NCBI RefSeq assembly: GCF_018812025.1
Contig: NC_063050.1
Coordinates: forward strand, 7,401,694-7,465,693
Direction of reading: 5' to 3'
Origin: Megalobrama amblycephala
Lineage: Eukaryota > Chordata > Actinopteri > Cypriniformes > Xenocyprididae
DNA length: 64,000 bases
The notes under the pieces were generated by a model. It was given only the letters and a program-made list of their open reading frames with translations. It searched no databases and was not told the origin of the DNA. This document shows, piece after piece, positions 1 to 10,878 of this stretch. Every line of letters begins with the position of its first letter. Position 1 is the first letter of the stretch. The position numbers and the translations under genes are program-made.

Positions 1-53
1 AAATGATGGATGATGGGAAATTCAGTCCAAAACTGAGTGTCAATAATCTGGGG

Positions 54-88
54 TGGAGTGCCCTCCAGTGCACAACCAGGGCACTCCA
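54..88. repeat. Small 11-bp inverted repeat
   Basis: TGGAGTGCCCT at 54-64 pairs with AGGGCACTCCA at 78-88 across a 13-nt loop. No function can be assigned. Confidence 0.5.
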
Positions 89-145
89 GCTGGTGATCGA
101 GTTACGTTGGTGTTTGTGTCTAAGTGAGAAAAGAGTTGATGTATG

Positions 146-1280
146 GCAAGCCGTTTTGACTTTTATTCACATCTCAGGATATGAATTCTTGATATCAACA
201 ATTCAGTTTTCACTAGTTAAAATGCTAATTCTTGATATCAGGAATTACATTTCCACTAGTAACAATGGCAATTTTTGATATCAAGAATTACATTTCCACT
301 AGTAACAAGGTTAATTTTTGATATCAACAATTCAATTTTCACTAGTTAAAATGCTTATTTTTGATATCAAGAATTTTTTTCCACTAGTAAAAACTAGAAT
401 TCTTGATATCAGCAATTTATATCCTGGGAAAGGCAATAGGCAAGCCGTTTTGACTTTTAATCATTCCCAGGATATGAAATTTTGATATCAACAATTAAGT
501 TTTCACTAGTTAAAATGTTAATTCTTGATATCTGGAATTACATTTCTACTAGTAACAATGACAATTGTTGATATCAACATTTGAATTTCCACTAGTAAAA
601 ATGTTAATGCTTGATATCAACAATGATGTCATTACTCGCAGAAATATGTATTCTTGATATCAACATTTGAATTTCCACTAGTAAAAACTATAATTCTTGA
701 TATCTGTAATTGTATTTTCACTAGTGAAATGTCACCATAGGCTGCCATTCAAATTCAATTGCTGATATCAAGAATTGAGTTCTTACTAGTTGAAATTCCA
801 ATTTCACATATCAGAAATACAATTCTTACTAGTAAAAATGCAAATTTTTGATATCAATAATTAATTTGTCACTAGTTCAAATGTCAGTTCTTGATATCAA
901 CAATTGAATTGCTACTAGTAACAATGTTCATTTTTGATATCAATAATTTGATTGTCACTAGTGACAATGTTAGTTTCTGATATCATGAATGTGATTGTTA
1001 CTAGTAAGAAAGCCATTTTACATATCTGAAATTATGTTGATATCAGAAATACATCTTCAGATTACTAGTAGATACTAGTAGCAATTCAATTGTTGATATC
1101 AAGAACTGACATTTCAACTAGTGACAACTGAATTCTTGATATCAAAAATTCGCATTTTTACTAGTAACAATGTAATTATTGATATCAACAAAGAGAGTTG
1201 ATATCTGAAATTGCTCTTGCAACTAGTGAAAATTCAATTACTGATATCTAGAAACGCAATTTTTACATGTAAAAATAGCT
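146..1280. repeat. Phased array of alternating GATATC and ACTAGT palindromes
   Basis: 23 exact GATATC (191, 234, 277, 320, 363, 405, 484, 527, 570, 613, 656, 699, 764, 850 ... 1243) alternate with 21 exact ACTAGT (212, 255, 298, 341, 383, 505 ... 1222). Steps are almost always 21 or 22 bp, so the full unit is about 43 bp. GATATC usually sits in TTGATATCAA and ACTAGT in (C)CACTAGT(T/A)A. Linkers vary while the hexamers barely do; near-misses at 634, 807, 1021 and 1265 keep the spacing. Two longer spacers share GGCAAGCCGTTTTGACTTTT (146 and 440). I recognise no named family. Confidence 0.9.
419..475. repeat. 12-bp inverted repeat around the array spacer
   Basis: ATATCCTGGGAA at 419-430 is the exact reverse complement of TTCCCAGGATAT at 464-475, with 33 bp between. 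It interrupts the palindrome array. It recurs at 3882-3893 and 3927-3938, and a partial CAGGATATGAA lies at the first spacer (175-185). It could be an internal junction between array blocks or an eroded element end. Confidence 0.75.
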
Positions 1281-3373
1281 ATGGTAATGAGCTAATGAAT
1301 ATTAATGAGATGTGGTTTTCGCGTAATCCTCTGTAAGCCAAAGATGGAGGAAGAACATCCGTCCAGAGAAATGGCTCCTTTATTTTTTCATTTAGTTAAT
1401 AAAACATAAAAATTATATTATGGCTTGATTTTTTTTTTTTTTTTTTTTTAATTGTTAAAAAAAGTAGTTTCATCCTGTTTGTTTTTATTGGCCACGGGGT
1501 CCTTCTGAGAATTAAGGGAAAAAATGAACAAGGCATTCATTTATCATTTATTTTACCATTGACATGAACATAAGAAAAATAACCTCATGTCGTTTTTCAT
1601 GTTTATTTTTGTCTTCATTACACTGTCTAATGCATCAGTGGACTATTTTTTTATTGTTCCATCCATGACATTTACATATGGCTCTAATACAGAATGTGTC
1701 ATCATCGTGCCCAAATTCGTGCCGGTGTTTCTCTTTGGTTAAAGGCCTGTGCATTGTAAAACAGTGTAATGAAAAGTTATTGGCTACTGAACATTTTTAC
1801 TGTACATTTTGATGTATTATGTACACCGACACCTTCTCATATGGGATAGCCTAATAATGAGCCGAAATATTTGCACTCTCTGTCCAATGGATGCGTAAAT
1901 ATGGCATGATAGCTACACTGTAATGTGCTAATAACTTGTATTATTTTTATTTACAGTAATATGTTGTCCATTTACTTGAAGTATAGGGCCACATTGGACT
2001 AGATGAATGATAAAGTCTTTTTGAACCTCTTTCCTAGTCCCGTCGACCATTTTAATGTCACATTAAATATAACACTGGATAACTCGTCTGATAGTCCAGT
2101 TGCATAATATATTTGAATGAAATATGCATCTGGAAGGTCTCTCAATTGTAGTGGGTTTGGAGTGGAAGAGACAATGATTTAATAAGAATGTAATCTTGCC
2201 CATCGGGTTGTCAGCCTGTTATTATTATTGTTGTTGTCCTTGTTATTGTCGTTTTACTTTATAACTATAATGTTTACTTAAAACCTAACAACGGTAGTAT
2301 CATAAAATAACTAATGAATGCTTTATTCGTAAACTTTTTTTTTTCTGTTTTGGTAAAGTGCCTCTACTGTTCCATTACAGAGCTTTTTCCTGCAAAACAA
2401 TACGGAATAGAATGGAATCGTGTATGTTATGTTAAAAGAGATGAATAAAATGGTCTCTTCCTTTTAAATGTAGGCCTACAGCAATCATGTCTGGAAACTT
2501 GACAAATAATATTTTATTGGGGCATGTAAAAGTGAAAAAACAAAGAAAAAAATGATAGAGAAAAGATTAAGGTTAAAAGATTCCTTATCGTATGGCCCCC
2601 TCTTGTGGCCAACATTACAACATTATCACAGCCTTAATCTTCCAGGTGAAATGGCTGTTTTGAATTTGATTTTACACTCACCACCAGCATCATAAATTCA
2701 TAAAACTCAGCATGTGTGGTCATTTATTGTTCTCCATGTTTACATATACATATATACATATGTTTACAGACATGTTTATAAACATGTCTCCATGTTTATA
2801 AGTTTGATATACATGTGTTGGTAATGGGCTGTTCGTGCTCATACAGTAATGAAATGACCAAATATTAATTTAGCGCATTCCCAGTGTCCGTAGCTGTATC
2901 CCTTCTTGACCTTACCCTAAAATCGGTGTTTTCTGAGTTAGAAAAAAAGTGCCTCAGAGAATTATTTTAAGCATGCAGTTAAGACAATTTGATGCATTCC
3001 ACATAGGCCTACACAAAAAGTAATTGGCCTAAGGTTCATTCTGTTTGCCCTATATAAAAATGTCATTATTTTATTTGCGATAACCCAGAAGCCTGTTCTC
3101 TTCTTGGACGAGTACAGTTTAAATCCGTGGGAACAGACTGCGAAATGTGAAAAATAGCTCTAAGTGAAAATAGCAACAGAATCTATTTACACTAAGTGAA
3201 AATAGCACCATTTCTTATATGCTACTTACACTAAGTGAAAAAAGCGAAATATTCTATTTGCCCTATAAAAAAGTATTCTCTTTGCAATAAGTGCCCATAG
3301 TAGTTAGATGCTATATTTACAGGCTACTTATAAATGGTGTCAGATAATATTTGTACATTAGTGTTGTTGTACA
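1281..3373. other. Unannotated AT-rich DNA
   Basis: No coding exon, RNA gene or clear terminal repeats recognised. It holds a T run near 1431-1450 and, at 3159-3245, three copies of a CTAAGTGAAAATAGC-like motif that recurs at 17915 and 17947. Confidence 0.5.
3158..3250. repeat. Short dispersed motif ACTAAGTGAAAATAGC (3 copies)
   Basis: Copies at about 3159, 3191 and 3230, with neighbouring GCTATTT, can form weak GCTATTT/AAATAGC hairpins. The same motif occurs at 17915 and 17947 beside another repeat, so it belongs to an interspersed family. Confidence 0.5.
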
Positions 3374-3455
3374 TTAAACGGTGCAATAATAACAGACAGG
3401 GACATGCAGAGAGTTCCTCAGGGGCAGGGGCTCAAATGTAAAAAAGGGGCAATGT

Positions 3456-3459
<4 letters not shown>

Positions 3460-3502
<43 letters not shown>

Positions 3503-3539
3503 GGCATATATATACATATATATATACATATATATATGC

Positions 3540-3604
<65 letters not shown>

Positions 3605-3607
3605 TAT
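3460..3607. repeat. TA / CATA microsatellite
   Basis: About 148 bp of alternating TA with interspersed CATA, immediately before the duplicated palindrome-array block. The [10 protein letters not shown] frames on the minus strand are artefacts of this repeat. Confidence 0.95.
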
Positions 3608-4139
3608 GGCAAGCCGTTTTGACTTTTATTCACATCTCAGGATATGAATTCTTGATATCAACAATTCAGTTTTCACTAGTTAAAATGCTAATTCTTGATA
3701 TCAGGAATTACATTTCCACTAGTAACAATGGCAATTTTTGATATCAAGAATTACATTTCCACTAGTAACAAGGTTAATTTTTGATAACAACAATTCAATT
3801 TTCACTAGTTAAAATGCTTATTTTTGATATCAAGAATTTTTTTCCACTAGTAAAAACTAGAATTCTTGATATCAGCAATTTATATCCTGGGAAAGGCAAT
3901 AGGCAAGCCGTTTTGACTTTTAATCATTCCCAGGATATGAAATTTTGATATCAACAATTCAGTTTTCACTAGTTAAAATGTTAATTCTTGATATCTGGAA
4001 TTACATTTCTACTAGTAACAATGACAATTGTTGATATCAACATTTGAATTTCCACTAGTAAAAATGTTAATGCTTGATATCAACAATGATGTCATTACTC
4101 GCAGAAATATGTATTCTTGATATCAACATTTGAATTTCC
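3605..4139. repeat. Second copy of the palindrome array (duplicate of 142-676)
   Basis: Matches 142-676 over 535 bp at a constant offset of 3463 with no indel. Only isolated differences were seen: GATAAC for GATATC near 3783, and CAATTCAG for CAATTAAG near 3957. It starts exactly at the microsatellite end and stops mid-unit after GAATTTCC, before an ACTAGT. This indicates a recent duplication. Confidence 0.92.
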
Positions 4140-4210
4140 CAACCCTGTATCCCATGAAATACGTTCTGAGGAAACTATTTTGCAAATCGCAATTACGTTA
4201 CATGCCAACA

Positions 4211-4330
4211 TATAAGCAGTGCTATTACGTTGGTCCTTAACCTAATATAAGCAGTGCTATTACGTTGGTCCTTAACCTAATAAAGCCAATTTATTGCAGT
4301 GCTATTACGTTTGTCCTGAACATAATACAT
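4211..4330. repeat. 35-bp tandem repeat, about 3 copies
   Basis: GCAGTGCTATTACGTTGGTC starts at 4216 and 4251 (period 35). A diverged third copy starts at 4296 after a 10-bp insertion. Confidence 0.8.
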
Positions 4331-4562
4331 CCAAAGCAGGTTTCTTTTCACACGTAGCAGCTAATGCTGTTCATTTTGTTTTAATTATTTACTCCCTTTT
4401 TTCTGATCGGGCTACAAAATATTATTTATGCCAGGGGAGTCAAATGGCGGCACCCAGATAATTTTTATCTGGCCCTCCAACTGGTTTTTGATGTTTAAAA
4501 CCGCTCGCAATCTGATATCAAAGTCCACGCAAAGGTTTAGCGTTTTCAGCGGTGAGTTTAAC

Positions 4563-4905
4563 GTTGTTGCAAAGATTTTTCTGATCTCGCCAGAATAATG
4601 TGAAACTGCTACGTTTTGGTTGCTATGAACAATATTTTATTTTCTGCATCAAAATAAGGTTTGATTACATTTTAAGCAAAAAATATATATTATTTATTTT
4701 CATAATATTCATTCAGTGAATGTACATAATCACTCGCTTGCGCGTTGTTGCAAAGATTTATCTGATCTCGCCAGAATAATGTGAAACTGCTACGTTTTGG
4801 TTGCTATGAACAATATTTTGAGTTAGTTTCTGCATAAAAATAAGGTTTGATTACATTTTTAGCGAGAAATATATATTCTATTTTCATAATATTCACTCAG
4901 TGAAT
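4563..4905. repeat. Tandem duplication of about 180 bp
   Basis: The stretch starting GTTGTTGCAAAGATTT at about 4563 is repeated at about 4744 with near identity through GGTTTGATTACATTT. The two copies differ by a short insertion (GAGTTAG) and a few substitutions. Confidence 0.85.
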
Positions 4906-5878
4906 GTCAACCCGTTCTCACTCCTGACCGTTCTCACGCTGAAGAAATCTCCTTCAGAACACATCGCGATATTTGGCATCAGTTCGCGTGTGCTGGATGT
5001 TGGTAAGTAGTCGTAAATACGCTGTTCTAATGTTTGATATAATGTCTTTTCTGTTTGCAGATATTAATCAGATTAACGTTAGCTCCCTCATGTTCAGTCA
5101 CTGCATTATATCTGTCACCTCCGCTAAGGTTTGCTTTTCATTGTTTTCTATATTAAATACTAAACTAGGGTGATTAAACACTGTCACGTGACGTGCAATA
5201 TATTGCACAATATATATAACATATTCATATCAGGTTCAAAGTAGTACAAGTGTAGTTTCAAAATGGTATTTGTTGTAGAAGCACGGTAAAAAACAACACT
5301 TACCATGCTTTTTACCACAGTATTGGTAGTTTTAATGTGATTTTTGTTGTAAATACAGAGTAACCACAACACTTATCATGCTTTTAATGCCTAATAATGT
5401 TAAATCCAAAAAACTGTAAGGTCAATAAGAACTTCTTTCCTGTATATATTTATATATAAACCTATATATTATAAATAATGATATTTTCTTTTCTCTTGTT
5501 TTAGCTGAAAAGACAAAAAGGGCCTTTTGGAAATGGATGAAGGAGACAGAAAGCTGCAAAGGCAAATAATTGCAATGGTATGTATGTGTTGCTTTTAACC
5601 CTTTATCAAACATTTTATCAAGCATTTGTTAAATAGTCTCACAGTAAATTAAAATTAAAGTCAAATCCTGTACATATTTATCACCTTATTTGTAAATCAG
5701 TTGTGCCCCTTCTTGGACAGTTGGACGTCCCACACATAAAAGTTTATATTAATTCCATTGAATTCTTTAAAATGATTACAGATTGGGCCCAAAATGTTCC
5801 AATGATACATGATGTCTCTCCGCACCTCATAACTACCTCTGTTTGCAAGAGTGGAAATTATCATTTGACTTGTCACAT

Positions 5879-5933
5879 GACATCAGATATTCAATTATTT
5901 TGTCATAATCAAAATAATTGAATATCTGATGTC
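5879..5933. repeat. Perfect 24-bp hairpin
   Basis: The arm at 5879-5902 is the exact reverse complement of 5910-5933, with a 7-nt loop. It is AT-rich and lies in intron 2 of the candidate transcript. It is shorter than a typical animal pre-miRNA stem and is probably a short fold-back relic. Confidence 0.8.
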
Positions 5934-6702
5934 TATTCAATATCTAATCAGTTACACTGCTGATAATGTCCTGCTTGCATGTGAAACATGTTATTTTTTT
6001 ATTTATTCTTTTAAATATAAATATAGCTTGCTATTAAAGACATATGTTTAATCATGGAAATGCCCACATATCAGTGAACTTATTACATAAATGCATTTAA
6101 CATTTAATTATGCAACACTCTTTACAGAAGGAAATCCTACAGTTATGTGTAAATTGACAACTTGAATGTGATGTAATAAATTTACCTTCCTTTCTGTCTT
6201 GCAGGATTACTTGCAGATTACTTAGTCCTTCTTTTTAGGATCTCTACAACATCAAACTCAACAGCTCTTTTAAGAGCCGACCCTCACAAGAGCTACTAGT
6301 GAGTCGCTGCAAACCTGCCATGATCAGCCCTTTCCAGGTAAAGTTTCTAGATATTTAAATCAGTATTTACTCATCAAATGCTCTCCTGGATGGTATGGTA
6401 AATTAACTGATTTATAACTGTCTCAATTTGTATGTTTTAAGAACAAGAGTAATTGCACACAAAGTAGAGACTTTCTTGTTTTTCTGTGCAGAGAAGGAAG
6501 ACCAGTCCTTATATCAAAACAAGCTCATCGAAGTCCTTTGTTTAGGGTGAGGAAGGAACATGACCATCTCATGCCCAAAGAAGACAGAAGTCCATTGGTA
6601 TGTCTTGTGTTGAGGCAATGCTGTAATATGTAGTACAGAATTTAATGTTGTTCTCTCAAAGGACTATTAAGTTCTTAAAAAGTTCTTAAAAACTGTTCCT
6701 TC

Positions 6703-6752
6703 TGTTTTTTTTGTTTGTTTGTTTGTTTGTTTGTTTGTTTGTTTGTTTTTTT
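6703..6752. repeat. (TTTG)n microsatellite
   Basis: A run of GTTT units within intron 4 of the candidate transcript. Confidence 0.9.
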
Positions 6753-7345
6753 AGATAAAAGCAGACAGGGAAGCTTTGGAAGATAATGAGTTAATATAAT
6801 ATAATATAGTATAATAGGAATTAAATAGTAAATGTTCTTTAAATTATGTGTAATACCTAGTTTTTTTGGCTTGAAATAAGGCCTTATACTGCACAGACCT
6901 AAAACATTGTATTTGTGTTTTAAAACAGATAGCAAGTGAAGTCACTAACAGAAGATCCTAGAGGAAAAACGACTGATGTGCAGCTACGGAGGAACACAAG
7001 AGGCAGAAATATGCATGGCCATGGCTTCTTCATGAGTACGGTAAGTCCTGTGCCTATTCTTAATTCTTGCCTTAAAGTTTTTATTGCAGTATTTTAACAA
7101 TTTTACATTGTACAGGTTATCACTTGGTTTTTGACCAAATTATGCTCTTGAAACAAGAAACAGAAGAGTATGTTGTCCTGAAAGAAATCAAGGCTCAAAA
7201 GAGAGCATGCCTTTCTAAAAGATCTTTTAAAACAGGTTGCTGTTAATATGGGTAAAACAGTTTTTGTTCAGTACTTAGCTTACAGTCTGTGCTGCATTTT
7301 TATTATAATATATATATTATGTACTGCTGTTTTGTAAAGTTAAAT

Positions 7346-7543
7346 CAGGAACAGGCAACTCTAGCCCTTTTGCTGTCTCCTTTTTGAGGTGGAGAGTTTA
7401 CCTCCAACCATAATTGAGCACACCTGAAAATTTAACCAAAGTCTTCAGGTGTACTTATAGACAGTTATAGGCAGTTGGGTTTGAGGTTGGAGCTAAATCT
7501 GCAGGACCGTGGACGCTGAGGGCCAGAGTAGCCCACCACTGTT
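7346..7543. mobile_element. Short hAT-like MITE
   Basis: Begins CAGGAACAGGCAACTCTAG and ends GCCAGAGTAGCCCACCACTG, so the ends are imperfect inverted repeats. GTTAAAT before and TTTAAAT after look like a decayed target duplication. It lies in the last intron of the candidate transcript. Confidence 0.6.
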
Positions 7544-8033
7544 TAAATCATGCAGAACATAAGCTGACCTGGCTGTCCATTAAACTACTTAACTTGAATT
7601 GTCTGTGTTTTTTTGTTTTACTTTTAGAACAGGACTGAAGAACGCCTGACAATGGGATGTTAAGACTTCTTCCTCTGGTTGAGAAAAAGCTACAGCACAT
7701 CAGTGATCACATCTTCTGGTCATCAGTTGTACTGTAGAGTACAACTGAACAAACTGTTTAGAAGAAGAAGAACATGAACATGATAGAGACATGTACAGGG
7801 AAGAGCAAGAACCCAGTTCAGCTGTGATAATGAATCTTTATTTTAAACTCAATATCAAATCTGTTTTCTGGATCATAGTTGACTGGATGGGATTCTGTGG
7901 CGCTCATTTGTGCAATAGGAGTAAAGTCTGTGAATGGATTATTATGACGTTAACGTATTTTTGAAGACACGTTTTTATTTATCTTGAATCTCATTTGTCT
8001 TTATGCAAATTTCAACCTTATGCTGTATCCTCC

Positions 8034-8039
8034 AATAAA
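8034..8039 (+). terminator. Polyadenylation signal AATAAA
   Basis: AATAAA followed within 20 nt by a GT-rich TGTTGTGT element, at the end of the candidate transcript's last exon. Confidence 0.55.
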
Positions 8040-8056
8040 GTGTTGTGTAATAAATT

Positions 8057-8670
8057 ATGGTGAACGTAGTGTTTGGTAGAGTAAATACAATTTAACTAAG
8101 CTGAAGTTTATTTCATAATTTAAAAAAATGACATATAATTTCCATGATTGTTTTACTTATTAATACATAAATATATATTACATAAATATTTTCGATCTAA
8201 TTCATGATATTTGGGACAACAATGCACCAAAAGTTGCATATACTTTCATGTTGTGACAAGGATGGCAGTTTTCCAGATAAATAAAGGGAAGGAATGTGAA
8301 TAAAGAGAGGCTGCAGTGGGTTATACTGATACAAACACTTCAAGCAGAGCTGAAGAAGATCGATGTTGATCATTCTGGTACATCTACTACTGCATTCAAA
8401 ATGACAGCTGGACATTACTGATGTCAGGCATGTGAGGAGCAAGAAGAGGGGGTGATAATGACATTTTGGCACAGTTTCTTATTTTACTGAATAGTGCATT
8501 ATCCTTGTGTAACAGTAATAGTGAAGTGTAAATATAAATAGTTTTTAGTTTACTGCCAACACTGGCAGCTGGATAATGGCAAGTTGTTGTGGGTTCATCC
8601 ATTATATTTATTGGTGTTCATACAAAAAAAAGCAAAGAAATAATCAACTACTATTCAATTAATCAATTAT
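8057..8670. other. Unannotated AT-rich spacer
   Basis: No gene, RNA or repeat structure recognised between the polyadenylation site and the GGGCCC repeat tract. Confidence 0.5.
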
Positions 8671-8671
8671 T

Positions 8672-8883
8672 AGGGCCCAAGCGAAAATTCGCGCAGGGCC
8701 TCTTGTTCTTCTAAGGATTATTAGGGCCCAAGCGAAAATTCGCGCAGGGCCCTCTTGTTCTTCTAAGGATTATTAGGGCCCAAGCGAAAATTCGCGCAGG
8801 GCCCTCTTGTTCTTCTAAGGATTATTATTATGGCCCAAGCGAAAATTCGCGCAGGGCCCTCTTGTTCTTCTAAGGATTATTAT
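8672..8883. repeat. Head-unit tandem repeat of the GGGCCC element (4 copies)
   Basis: Units of 50-57 bp starting AGGGCCCAAGCGAAAATTCG at 8672, 8723 and 8774 and a degenerate copy at 8830. Each ends CTTCTAAGGATTATT. It looks like the 5' end of the following element copied in tandem. Confidence 0.85.
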
Positions 8884-8917
<34 letters not shown>

Positions 8918-10556
8918 CGTTTTCCGGGGCTTTTTGGGGGCCTTAACATGCTCAAAAACTCTTGAAAATTGGCACACACATTGGAATCCGCGGCCATTAG
9001 GACGCCGAGAGGCTGGTACCCGGGCGTGGCAGGGGGGCTCGACAGCGCCCCCTTGAAAAAAGTCTGAAAATTTGGTCCATATATTAAACACGCTTGCACG
9101 TATTAGTATGAAACTCAGTACACATATAGACCTCATCGGGCCGAACAACTTTCGTGCTCTAAGTTAAACACCACGCCAACAGGAAGTCAGCTATTAAGGG
9201 TTGTTTGAAAAACGCATGCTCTGGAATTTGATATACTCCTCCTAGACGATTAATCCGATCGCCACCAAACTCGGTCAGCATGAAGTCAAGACACTGATGA
9301 TTAAAAATTGCCAGGGGATTTTTGATATCTCGAACGGTTTGGCCGTGGCGAGGCAACGAATTTATGGCGAGAAAAGGAAACAGGAAATGTGTTATAACGT
9401 CTGCATACATATATTGATCTTTATGAAACTTCACGAGTGTGTTCGTTATAGGAGTCTGATCACATGGATGTGACTATTGTGAGTCAAAGTTATAGCGCCA
9501 CCAACTGGCAGCAGGAAGTGTATCACTTTTTGAAATGTTTTGAGATCACCCTCTTATTTTTACCTGATTTGCTTCAAACTTCATCAGTGTAATGTCAATA
9601 CACAGCAGATGTAGACTATGACAGGATTTTTGATATTTGAAATATTGTTGCCATGGCAACAGGTCAAACTGTAATAATATTCTTGAGTGTTTTTGAGGCT
9701 CTTAACATGCTTCAAATTGCATGAAACTCGACACACACATCAATATTGTCAACCAGTAGACATGACAAAGCCATAGAAATGGGCGTGGTGGAGGGGCTCA
9801 GTAGCGCCACCTTTTGACAAAAGTGGGGGGGTTAGTTTTTCCTACAATCACCAAACTCGGTACACATATTGTTTCTCATCAAGCCGGACAATTTTTCTAA
9901 TTTACATTCATTAGCTCCGACCAACAGGAAGTCAGCTATTTTGGTTTGAATGTTAATTTTTTGAAAAAACAGGCTATGAATTTTATACTACTGCTCCTAC
10001 AGGGTTTATCCAATTTACACCAAACTTTTTTTAACTTGTTGCTAACACATTGAAGTTGTTTAATTGCAAACGGATTTTGGATATCTCAAACGGTTTGGCC
10101 GTGGCGAGGCAACGAATTTATGGCAAGAAAAGGGAAACAAAGTGTTATAACTTCTGCATACATTAATTGATTTTGATGAACTTCGGCTTAGTCTTCGTTG
10201 TACAAGGCTGATCACATGGATGTGACTATTGTGATTCAAAGTAATAGCGCCACCAACTGGAAGCAGAAAATGTGTCACTTTCAGCATACATTGAGATCAC
10301 CCTCTTATTTTTACCTGATTTGCTTCAAAATTCATCAGAATAATGTTAAACTTGGCACATGTAATCCTTTGAAAATGGGCAGGGAGGAGGGCTCTATAGT
10401 GGCACCTTGTAGTGCAGTAAATGTGGAGTGAATTTGACATAGTCCTTTGATGTTTAACCGTTTTAAGTGCCTATTGCCGCTGTGCACAGTTGCCCTGAAG
10501 CCACCGGGGTGGCGGTGCCACCGGGCTTGGGCCCGCCATCGCTGCTCGCAGCTATA
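8884..10556 (+). mobile_element. GGGCCC/GCAGCT modular element, type I, copy A
   Basis: A T run leads into a non-coding body starting near 8921, with TTTTGGGGGCCTTAACATGC. The body is built of related modules, each with an AGCGCCACC motif and an AACAGGAAGT-like motif. It closes with the GGTGGCGGTGCCACC hairpin, then GCTGCTCGCAGC and TATATTTA. No transposase or terminal inverted repeat is seen. It is near-identical to copy B at 11933-13580. I cannot name the family. Confidence 0.75.
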
Positions 10557-10558
10557 TT

Positions 10559-10559
<1 letters not shown>

Positions 10560-10595
<36 letters not shown>

Positions 10596-10840
10596 CCGTC
10601 TTCCGGGGCTTTTTGGGGCCTTAAACATGCTCAAAAACTCTTGAAAATTGGCACACACATTGGAAATCCGCGGCCATTAGGACGCCGGAGAGGCTGGTAC
10701 CCGGGCGTGGCAGGGGGGCTCGACAGCGCCCCTTGAAAAAAGTCTGAAAATTTGGTCCATATATTAAACACGCTTGCACGTATTAGTATGAAACTCAGTA
10801 CACCATATAGACCTCATCGGGCCGAACAACTTTCGTGCTC
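10560..10840 (+). mobile_element. Type I modular element, truncated copy next to assembly gap
   Basis: A T run and the first about 245 bp of the type I body, cut off by the N run. Its sequence follows copy A almost base for base. Confidence 0.8.
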
Positions 10841-10845
10841 NNNNN
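10841..10845. other. Assembly gap (5 N)
   Basis: Five N joining a truncated type I copy to a TTA run and a type II copy. The true distance and order across it are unknown. Confidence 0.98.

Positions 10846-10878
<33 letters not shown>

Larger units (their letters stand above)
4905..8056 (+). ncRNA. Candidate spliced non-coding transcript (7 exons)
   Basis: A chain of well-formed splice sites on the plus strand. Exon 1 ends at 5002 (TTG/GTAAGT). Exon 2 is 5505-5577, exon 3 6205-6337 (after CTGTCTTGCAG), exon 4 6492-6597 (after TTCTGTGCAG), exon 5 6929-7040, exon 6 about 7116-7251, and exon 7 7628 to about 8056. Internal exons are 73-136 nt. Canonical AATAAA lies at 8034-8039, followed by TGTTGTGT. 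Joining the exons gives no long reading frame; the best start in exon 2 (ATGGATGAAGG) stops after about 20 codons in exon 3. A lncRNA or a decayed coding gene both fit. Exon 1's start and exon 6's donor are uncertain. Confidence 0.5.

Noticed and set aside
146..1280. Palindrome array considered as CRISPR or plain satellite
   Set aside because: Two different hexamers alternate with variable linkers at helical spacing and no cas genes. Simple satellite does not explain selective hexamer conservation, so it was kept as a finding instead.
3374..3633. Minus-strand frames rich in alternating Ile and Tyr
   Set aside because: They are translations of the TA/CATA microsatellite.
5880..5932. microRNA gene
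   Set aside because: The stem is only 24 bp, AT-rich and perfectly paired with a tiny loop, unlike a typical animal pre-miRNA.
8815..9148. Frames with poly-Lys or poly-Phe tracts (also near 10335-10736 and 58396-58681)
   Set aside because: They come from poly-T/poly-A runs in modular repeats and recur with frameshifts between copies.
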